A stretch of 64,000 nucleotides of DNA from Lenzites betulinus (taxonomy: Eukaryota; Basidiomycota; Agaricomycetes; Polyporales; Polyporaceae), in the NCBI GenBank assembly GCA_022264855.1, contig JABYQU010000008.1:62001-126000 (forward strand). The letters run 5' to 3'. The notes under the pieces are model-generated. The model did no database searches, was not told where the DNA came from, and saw only the letters and a program-made list of their open reading frames with translations. Both the position numbers and the translations under genes were made by a program. This document shows, in pieces, positions 56,670 to 64,000 of the stretch; positions within the stretch are counted from its first letter, which is position 1, and each line of letters begins with the position of its first letter.

Positions 56670-56846
56670 GACTGTTTTCGGATATTGTCTCCTCTTGTTG
56701 TACTGCTATCAGGACAGTGTAAGCTTCTGAATGCAGTAGGCTGTGTCACTGCGGGTACCATTGAGCGGCTTGCAGCACTTCATACCATTCCAGAATCCGT
56801 AATTGCTGAATAATGTGATGCTATTAGCTCCCGATACCTGAAGCTT

Positions 56847-58031
56847 GAGTCCTCTGCCTCACTCGTTCGCAACGCGGTCGCTCCCGCGTGCCCCCGCCCC
56901 CACGCAACTCCCGCTCGCGCTCACGCCCGTTCTCCGTCGTGTCCTCGGCGACAACGCACTCGGTACAAACGACGCACTCCATCAGCGCGTTCCGCGGGCC
57001 CGCGCACTCGATCCACAGCAACATCCAGATCGTCCTTCCCGCGCCACTCGCGCCCGAACTATACCCAAACGCGAACCCGACGGACGACAGGATCAGCATA
57101 TTCGGTGGTACCGCGCGCTCTAGCAGCTTCTACGGCGGCGGCGGGGAAGGCGACCGGCGCAGCGTCGCCGATCCGTGGCTCACCGGGTCGCAGAGCCGCA
57201 CCCCGATGCGCATAGAACGCGAAGGCAGCGGCGGGAGCGGCAGCGGCAGCAGCAGCAGCGCGCGCCCCTCGAATTCCGGTAAGCACCCCCGTCCCGCATT
57301 ACCCCCGCCGCTTCGCGGCGCACCTTAATTGTCCCCTAACCTTACGTCTACTTGCTTCTTCTTCTGCAGCCGGCTCGCGGCCCGTCCCCGCGCTACCGCG
57401 GAGCAGCCTCTCGCGCGTCGCGAGCGCGTCGTCGCTGCGCTCGGCGAACGACAGCGCGAGCACCCGTGCGGCGGCGCGCGCGCGCTCCCAGCCCCCGGCT
57501 GGCGCGCCGTCCTACTCCCTCCCGCCGTCGCGCGAGCCCTCGCCGGGACCGTCGCGCCCGCCGCCTATGCCGACGAACGCGGGCCCACCAAGGAGTCCGC
57601 CCCCGCCCGTCCCGCGCATCCCGAGCATGTACGGGAACCCGGGCATGCCGTACCCCGCACCCGCCGGTGCCATGCAGGCGGACTACGGGAACGCACACGG
57701 CGCCGACCCAAGCACGTACGGCCGCGGTCGGCCCGTACGCAAGCCCGTGCCCGTGGCTCCGTCCCTCCCTGCGGGGGCCGCCGCGCCGTGGGACCCGCTC
57801 GCGCAGAACGGGATGGCGATGCAGCCGATGCCTGTGCCGACGCCGATGGAGTATGCGGCGCGGGGCGATGGTAGACGGGACGACGAGCGGCGCGGGTGGG
57901 CGCAGGCGGGGCAGGGGATGGGGCCGGGTAGGAATGGGACTGGGACTGAGGCGTTCGAGCCGCGTGCGGAGAGAAGGTCGTCGAAGTTGCGGAAACAGCG
58001 GTCGAGCTCGCGCCCGGGGCAGGTGTCATAG
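56847..58031 (+). pseudogene. 5'-truncated copy of the 561-aa membrane protein gene
   Basis: It starts abruptly in mid exon 1 at the duplication junction, so the promoter, start codon and transmembrane helix are missing. One base is lost in a poly-C run near 56906-56911 relative to 51587-51592, shifting the frame there. The rest (from 56912), the intron and exon 2 (57370-58031) are nearly identical to the parent (for example a few changes near 57855-57870 and one extra AGC). Probably not expressed as protein. Confidence 0.88.
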
Positions 58032-58592
58032 CGTTGGCGTGCCTCGTGAGGGGCTAATTTCTATGATTGGCTACGGGTCCGAGTTCGTGTTGAGTTCGTT
58101 TTGGGGGGTGTGGTGGGGGAGAGTTGGTTGGAGTTGGGCTGGGCTGGCAGAACGGGTACGGAGAGACATTAATGAGGACTATGCATGCAAGAGAACTTTG
58201 CACATTTTACACACATCAGTATCATATACATCGCCTGCGGTCCGCCGCGTTGAGCAACGCTAAGCCGTCTGGTGGTGTTTGCAAACTTCAGGCTCACAAC
58301 AATCTCAGTCTACAATGGGGGCAGGAAGTCGCGCGCTCAAGACATGCATCCCTTGAGTATATTTTACATAGCAATACGCAGAGCTACTCTTCCACCCGCT
58401 AAGTTCACTAGGCCCCTGCATTGACCAAATCAGCACCGTCTTTACTGCGTAGCATACGCCAAACTCGCTCCCCCCAACCCCTACGGCAACCCTAACATGC
58501 CGCCCTGTGTTTTCGTGAGCCATCATGCAAGCTACGAGACGGTGCTATTATATCTTACTCACCTTGCTGGGCTGCGACTTGTCCACAGCGCA
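58032..58592. other. Intergenic part of unit B
   Basis: Matches parts of 52722-53790; no gene. Confidence 0.5.
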
Positions 58593-60401
58593 TCAGTCGA
58601 CCTCATTAGCCGCACGTTCGCTGAGCACCCGGGCGAACCCCCGAAGGACGGGCGAGATGAGCTCAAAGAGCTCCCATCCGTGCGAGTCCATGTACTTCCA
58701 CTCGATATCCGCGATAGTCTGCGCGAAGCGTTCAAACGTCGTGCACGCCAGGCCGTACTCGCACAGGCGCGTGATGATGCAGGTCGGCAAGAACATGGTC
58801 GACGGCCAGGGTTCAGTTTTGACTTGAAGGGCTTGCCACGTTCGCACGCGCCAGCGATGCACGAGGTGGACCATGGATTCCTTCATGTATGCCTCTGGCA
58901 GCGCGTAGGACGCCCCGTCCGACCACGGACCTGTGGGCTTGGGCGGTGGAGGCTTGACCAGCCGGGCCGTCCATCGGGCGACCGTCGCGCGGTCTGCAGC
59001 TTCCTCGGGCGCGGGATCGTGGAGCGAGCAGCAAGGCGTTGGGCGATCGAAAGGCTCGCTGTTGTGCGCGAGGTGCACCTCGCGCGGGCAGCGGGAGGCG
59101 GAGGCGTTGAAAAACTGTAGGACGACAGGTGGGAGATTCGCCCGGCGCGCTTCGTCCGCTTTCTGCTGCGTCGTGACGACCTCGCCAGGCGGAAGAACGC
59201 GAGCCCAGGCCGGAGCGAAAGCATAGACCAGCCCTGGAGCGCCCCCGCGAGCAGCACGGCCCCACTGTTGGAGGAGCTCGTTGTACGGGGGGATTTCGTT
59301 CACAGAGAGCGTGACAACCCGTGAGGCCAGGACATCGAGGCCGTAGGTGCCCAGGTCGCTGACGACCGCGATGCGGATGCTGCCAGAGTCCATGTTGCGC
59401 TTGAACGTCTCAGGTTCCTGGTAGTCAGAGTCCATCACTAGTTCGTTGCACGGCATGATCAGACGATCACCCCCGGGCAGGTGCGCAGGCAGGAGACTGT
59501 CAAGAAAGCCGATGATCTGGTGTCCGAGCTCCATACTCTCACAGAATATCAGTGTGCTTGGGATATCGCTAACCACAGTGACAGAGGTCGGGATGAGGAA
59601 ACTAAGGTCTAGGAACTGAGAGCCGGAGACAGGGTGTTGGAGGAACTTCGGGATATACTTGATGTTCCGGCGGTCGAGACTGTAGCGAGCATTGACGAAG
59701 CTGCCAGGTTGGAAGCCGAGCGAGCGCGAGATTTGAGCGGTTTCTGCCACAGTCGCAGACCCAGTGAAGACCGCCCAGAGCACATCAGAGCCCAGAGAAG
59801 AGCGCATGTCCAAGATTAAGTTGTAGACCACCATCCAGGGATTGGGATCGTTCTTGTTAGCCAGCTGCACCTCGTCGACCATGAACCAGCGGACTTGAGT
59901 TCGTTTTTTGCCGGATGAAATCACAGTGTGGAACGTCTCCGAAGTAATGACCGCGACGCGTACATCCCGACCGGCGCGAAGCTCGGCAACCAGGTCCCGA
60001 CGTTTGTATGATGCTTTCCGTACTGTGAGTTGAGTGATTGCCAGTGCGCGCAGACCGTACTCGCAGAATGTTTTAGCCTGTAATACACAAGATCGTAAGC
60101 CCCGGCGACGTGGAAATGACAGACTATATGCTGCTACCTGCTGCTCCGCGAGGATGTGGGATGGTACTACGATCACGGCGATACCCGCCTCGCCAGCTGC
60201 TTGGGCTGCGAGTAGAGGAACGGCCATGGCCAGGGTCTTCCCCATCCCAGACGCGACTACAAGAATCAGGTCCTTCTTCTGGATCATGTCGAGTCCATGG
60301 GTGATTTGGAAATCCCGAGGAGTCTTGACGCGACACTTTGCGCAGATAAGAGCTTCGAGCTCTTGACGCGACATGGTGGCGGGCCCTTTGCAATGCGACA
60401 T
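58593..60401 (-). CDS. RecQ-like DEAD/H-box helicase, about 582 aa, two exons
   Basis: Exons (minus): 60401-60138 and 60077-58593; the 60-bp intron is a multiple of three, so reading through gives 602 aa. Met 60374 is an alternative start. Motifs: Walker A region VVASGMGKT (I), MVDEVQL in place of DEAH (II), TGSAT (III), IFCESMELG (IV region) and QQWGRAARGG (VI). The C-terminal 180 residues have Cys/His-rich and Trp-rich patches but no clear RecQ zinc or HRDC domain. This resembles a reduced RecQ-type ATP-dependent DNA helicase, a family often expanded in agaricomycetes. The non-canonical motifs leave activity open. Confidence 0.8.
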   Translation of the reverse strand: MSHCKGPATMSRQELEALICAKCRVKTPRDFQITHGLDMIQKKDLILVVASGMGKTLAMAVPLLAAQAAGEAGIAVIVVPSHILAEQQVAAYSLSFPRRRGLRSCVLQAKTFCEYGLRALAITQLTVRKASYKRRDLVAELRAGRDVRVAVITSETFHTVISSGKKRTQVRWFMVDEVQLANKNDPNPWMVVYNLILDMRSSLGSDVLWAVFTGSATVAETAQISRSLGFQPGSFVNARYSLDRRNIKYIPKFLQHPVSGSQFLDLSFLIPTSVTVVSDIPSTLIFCESMELGHQIIGFLDSLLPAHLPGGDRLIMPCNELVMDSDYQEPETFKRNMDSGSIRIAVVSDLGTYGLDVLASRVVTLSVNEIPPYNELLQQWGRAARGGAPGLVYAFAPAWARVLPPGEVVTTQQKADEARRANLPPVVLQFFNASASRCPREVHLAHNSEPFDRPTPCCSLHDPAPEEAADRATVARWTARLVKPPPPKPTGPWSDGASYALPEAYMKESMVHLVHRWRVRTWQALQVKTEPWPSTMFLPTCIITRLCEYGLACTTFERFAQTIADIEWKYMDSHGWELFELISPVLRGFARVLSERAANEVD

Positions 60402-61391
60402 GGAGGATGAGAGTCAAGAGTGAGTATATGCACCCCGCGCCACAAGCCTTGTAAGCGCCCTCCGGCAGCGTCCGGCAGGTCTGAACAAATGTTCCCACGG
60501 GGCACCGGCACCGGGTCCGCGCCTTACACGATGGTGTGTTATATAAAAGCAACTACTTAGTCTCACCCGTACTTCTAGCTCTACATCGACTTCGAGATCC
60601 ATCAGCATAGAACAGCATAGAACGGATGACATTCAATGTGCGCGTACAGCCATGGAAAGCTGGTGCGGGCGAGGCTAATTTGGACTCCTTTAGAAATGTT
60701 CGCGTGCATTCTCAGGCGACCCGCATCAAGCCTGCCTTCTACTCCATACTTACGCTGATGTACTTCAGCGTTCGTCCCCCTCGTGTACACCGGCATGACA
60801 CTGCTTATTGGGCCTCCGATGGTTCCGGAAGAACCTTGGCTGAGCGCTGGCTGTCGAAGAAGACTGCTGGTACCTTGGTGCTGTGTGCTTCCTCCCCTAC
60901 AATGGCCAGCGTCCAACTTTCTATCCACCCCCACGATTCGCGATGCGTACGGCCAACGCTGGTAAACCTTCTATGTAACCAACAGTAGGCTCTCGTGCAC
61001 TGGTCGAATCGAAGGCCAGGCATATGCGTACGAAATATGCCATAATTTCTGCAATGGTCAACCATGACGCTTTCGGATCCTCTTTCGCGGCTATGTGCTC
61101 GGAGGCGCACGTCGAGGAGTCAGCTGTTATCGCACCGGTTTTCCAACAGGGCATGCTTCTATTGCCGCCGCGAAAGATGGCATCGACGCTCCTCGACCGA
61201 GCAAATGGTGCAATGCACGGCATTGCCCAAATTCCTCAGCCAGGAGCGCGTATTACCTCTAACGGTGAAGTACGTAAACCTTCGGACGGGCGTCCGTGTT
61301 CAAAGTATATCGGAGAGTATATCACCGCCTTGCTTCCCCGTATAAGGTGGAGGATGTCCGCTGCGCAAGTGGCCTTCTCATTCACTCTGCC
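60402..61391. other. Region between helicase and DUF6533 copy B
   Basis: Divergent promoters. A 120-codon open frame (60626-60988) is not conserved as a frame in unit A. No gene called. Confidence 0.5.
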
Positions 61392-63240
61392 ATGTCGGAC
61401 GCGGATGCCTTTGGGTCGACCCCTGCCGAGGTCATCACGTCGTTCGCAACCGTGTACGCTCCACCTCGCCTATGCTTGCACATCGAGGCTGATCTCTTAC
61501 AATCCAGCGAACATGCATGGTGGCTGCAAATCGGGGTGATCGGTAAGCCGCCCGCACAAACAAATGAACGTGCCTTGACGTCTACCCTCGGAACAAGCTC
61601 TGCTCGTGTATGAGTATGTGATCACCTTCGGCCTGGAGGTTGGTTTATTCTGGCGGCGCAAAATCACTGGTGCAACAATCCTCTTTCTTGCGATCCGATA
61701 TGTGGCGCTGTTGAACTACGGGTTCTTGGGAGCCTTGACATTTGCACCAATAAGTGAACAGGTACGTTGCGAATGGCGCATTAGAGTTGTCATCATCTAA
61801 CGCCGGACTCATCACGTAGAGGTAGGAAGCTCCTCCGTAGCGGCCCATTGCACCATTCAACTGTGTGTTATAGCTGCTCGACACTCCAAAAGGTGCAGTA
61901 TTCAGTTAGTCTGTGCCAATATCCCTTCTGGGCCGGTACGTGTTTTCTGGCAACATGAAGAGAAACTATATATCATCCTGACCACCGTCGCGTGCACGGC
62001 TACCAGCCTTCTCTGGCTTGCGTACTCTCGCTTTGAGTGGAATGAACTGGCCTTTGGGCATTTCAGTGTTCGGTTTAGGCCTCGTTCCGTTCGCGGTCAA
62101 CGTAGTACGTTACAGGTCTTTGCAAGGCGTGGAGTACGACCAACTGACCCGACGAGATGTAGTGGTTGATGGTTTTGCACGAAATCTCCGGCACGAACCT
62201 GCCCATGCTCGGCTGCGGCGCTTTGGAGGACATCACACTCCGCCAAACTATTATGTCAGTCAGCCTCTTTGCTATACCCTACTACCATCACTGACTGTTG
62301 TATTCAGAGGTGTGTACATCTTACTGCCTCTTAAGGGGTGTGTAAGTTCAGCTGGGACATAGGTGTTTCACTCTCGCGAGGATCCCTCATCCTGTCAGAT
62401 GTGATCGCCATCGTCGTGACATGGAGAACATGGAAGGGCAAGGGCTTACACATAGCCGGGGTCGTATCGACTCTGTCCGACGTCTTGATGTACAACGGTC
62501 AGTCATACCTCAACCGATCTCTGGTTACTCTCAATACTTATATCTCGGGTGACTGTCGTATCGCTCAGGAACGATTTACTTCTTGCAAGTACCATGAGCA
62601 TCCATGAGCGATAAATAGGCTAGCTAACGCACGCGTGGCCGCAGATTCGTCGTCATCTGCAACACTATTCACCTCTCACTGACGCTCATCTCGGTAACTT
62701 CCTCAACTGCCTCTGTCACCGTTCAGACATTGATGCCCGGCACTCTCGAAAATTAGATCGTCACCCCGCTCCAACAATCCAGCCTCGTAACATCGCTAAC
62801 CGAACCGTAAATCAAACCCGCTACTTTATCACTGATATCTCACCACTATGACCACGCTTTGCAGCATCACCGCGATCCTCATCATGCGCTTCCTCCTCGC
62901 GCTCCAGAGCGCAAACCAGGCGTCCATGGGAAGAGACACCCTCAGCGGCGCAGACCACCGCCCCACGCTCTCCGTGCCAACCGACGGGGACACACTCCGG
63001 TTCGCGTCCATCGTCATCGGGTCCATCGGGGAGTCGTTCGACGGCACCCCGGCTGACCATCGGTACGACGACGACGCTCCACCGGATGTCATGGCTGAGG
63101 ACGAGGAGATGGGGAAGGAGACGCCGAGCTCGGGTTATAGTATGACTGCCGTAAACTCGGGGAGCGCATTCGCCCTGGACGTGGCGCCTGAGGGTCGCGA
63201 GGTAGAGTTTGGAGTACCAGGGTCATCAAAAGATATGTAA
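61392..63240 (+). CDS. DUF6533-type multi-pass membrane protein, copy B, 390 aa, eleven exons
   Basis: Exons: 61392-61542, 61598-61761, 61893-61935, 62007-62101, 62163-62254, 62308-62309, 62363-62497, 62569-62584, 62645-62693, 62757-62806, 62865-63240; all phases match and the total is 391 codons with the stop. Starts MSDADAFGSTPAEVITSF. DUF6533 signature YEYVITFGLEVGLFWRRK; later ALSGMNWPLGISVFGLGL, GSLILSDVIAIVVTWRTW, NGTIYFLFVVICNTIHL (made by joining the 16-nt exon 8) and ITAILIMRFLLALQ. The C-terminal 100 residues are acidic and polar. The copy is intact, with ten more residues than copy A in the last exon. Confidence 0.84.
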
Positions 63241-63697
63241 GACTCTTCGGATCTTGTCCCCTCGTTATTGTGGTGGTATCGGGAGAGTGTAGTCATGTAC
63301 TTGCAAGCTTGTGAATACAGAGGGCTGTGTCGCTGCCGGACGTCGCAACCAGAAGCATCACTTCAAGCCAAGAATCCTCTGCTAATCAGTATTCGGTACA
63401 GACACCCCATTTTCAACAGCCTCGAGGCTTCAGGGCATACGTCGAACAGTTTTGTCCTTCCAGGGTCGGAGTTCTGCACATGTCCTTGGCTCCGATGGAC
63501 CCTTGCGTACTCCCACAGTGATCATGCGATAATCTACTCGTAGGACCAGGTGGTCGTTGAGCTGCGGAGCGAAGAAGTCGGACAATAGGTCGACGGGGCC
63601 ATATATAATGGCTCAATTGTCTCGAGGGGAAATTAACACGCAGTCTCACCCAACCACCCTTGCACACGTCGCCAACCGCTTCCGCTTCAAGTTCTAG
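63241..63697. other. Intergenic; end of duplication and promoter of the last gene
   Basis: Similarity to unit A fades near 63345. A TATATAATG box at 63602-63610 is about 90 bp before the last start codon. Confidence 0.5.
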
Positions 63698-64000
63698 ATG
63701 TCGCGTCAACTGCTCCGTCACATCCTCCGCCTCGAAGAGTACTCCATCGTCGTTTCCCAGTACGAACGAGGATGCTACAGCGTAGGAAACGAAGAACAAT
63801 TTCACTGGGCTATCGTGATCATCACCAATGAGAACGAAAGAAAGGGCTACATGTACCAGGCCGTCAACAAGGTCTCGCGCACACCCGAAGGACTCGGTGT
63901 GGTAGTGTGGGAACTCTCTACATCTGACGAGGTGTCGCTGGAAAAGTCGCGCAGATGTCTTGGGGCGGTCCGTGTCGGAGTGGTCAAGCAGAAGGAATTA
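63698..64000 (+). CDS. Hypothetical protein, partial (first 101 codons)
   Basis: The ATG at 63698 opens a frame that runs off the right edge without a stop. Pattern: EYSIVVSQYERGCYS, FHWAIVIITNENERKGYMYQ, WELSTSDEVSLEKSRRCLG. The HWA(I/L)V...G.(M/I)YQ arrangement reminds me of small uncharacterised agaricomycete proteins, but I cannot name the family with certainty. No signal peptide. An upstream TATA box supports the start. Confidence 0.65.
   Translation, partial: MSRQLLRHILRLEEYSIVVSQYERGCYSVGNEEQFHWAIVIITNENERKGYMYQAVNKVSRTPEGLGVVVWELSTSDEVSLEKSRRCLGAVRVGVVKQKEL

Larger units (their letters stand above)
51539..56846. repeat. Tandem segmental duplication, unit A
   Basis: It begins inside exon 1 of the 561-aa membrane protein gene. 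The repeat starts again at 56847. The order in both units is: membrane-protein 3' half, helicase, DUF6533 gene. Local offsets are about 5308-5310 at the left, 6566 at the DUF6533 start and 6571 at its end. The change is mainly due to a 1.7-kb helicase deletion in this unit. Confidence 0.85.
56847..63345. repeat. Tandem segmental duplication, unit B
   Basis: Second copy of the block starting at 51539. Similarity continues past the DUF6533 stop to about 63345 (matching about 56750 in unit A). It retains the full helicase. Confidence 0.85.

Noticed and set aside
60626..60988. 120-codon frame containing YWASDGSG, which faintly recalls an RNase H
   Set aside because: The frame is not kept in unit A and the remaining RNase H residues are absent.
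1..64000. tRNA, rRNA and CRISPR arrays
   Set aside because: I scanned for tRNA B-box strings (GGTTCGANTCC) and for regularly spaced repeats and found none with a plausible fold or array; hits such as 3065 and 9764 lie in coding sequence.

Overview
The window is fungal nuclear DNA from a basidiomycete, most likely an agaricomycete and perhaps a polypore (the order is a guess). The evidence is: many introns of about 50-60 bp with GT-AG borders, a prohibitin gene in nine exons, DUF6533-type membrane proteins, a MULE/SWIM transposon, Ty3/gypsy elements with a YIDD reverse transcriptase, and families of MYND and kinase-like genes. I saw no rRNA, tRNA or CRISPR. All exon coordinates were derived by reading splice sites and checking that the codon phase is kept across every junction.

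Transposon half (1-26.2 kb). Positions 1-4520 plus 15465-17143 are one old, frameshifted Ty3/gypsy element on the minus strand. It is split by a second, younger LTR element at 4521-15464. The two 1237-bp LTRs of that element look identical, it is flanked by GCGC/GCGC, and in-silico removal rejoins the old gag reading frame. The younger element has a gag-protease gene but no reverse transcriptase, RNase H or integrase, so it looks non-autonomous. Its LTRs carry perfect heat-shock-element arrays upstream of the TATA box, and three further TATA boxes lie inside it. After two small genes (a 117-aa protein and a MYND protein) and an AT-rich stretch comes a 4163-bp Mutator-like element (21604-25766). 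It has 214-bp terminal inverted repeats, a 9-bp target duplication and an apparently intact seven-exon transposase, and it has split a host gene.

Gene-rich half (26.7-52.7 kb). In order: prohibitin PHB1, a three-RRM Pub1/TIA1-like RNA-binding protein, a divergent pair of secreted paralogues, three tandem kinase-like genes with the same five-exon structure, a MYND pseudogene beside its intact paralogue, a proline-rich protein, an RBR E3 ubiquitin ligase, a membrane protein, a Fhit-type HIT hydrolase, a 6-phosphogluconolactonase, a PXA-domain protein and a single-pass membrane protein.

Tandem duplication (51.5-63.3 kb). A block of about 5-6.5 kb occurs twice in tandem. It holds the 3' half of the single-pass membrane protein gene, a RecQ-like helicase and a DUF6533 gene. 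The first unit has lost the helicase body; the second has a 5'-truncated membrane-protein copy and an intact helicase. Both DUF6533 copies read open through eleven exons, including a 2-nt and a 16-nt micro-exon, the latter followed by a GC-AG intron. A partial gene runs off the right edge.
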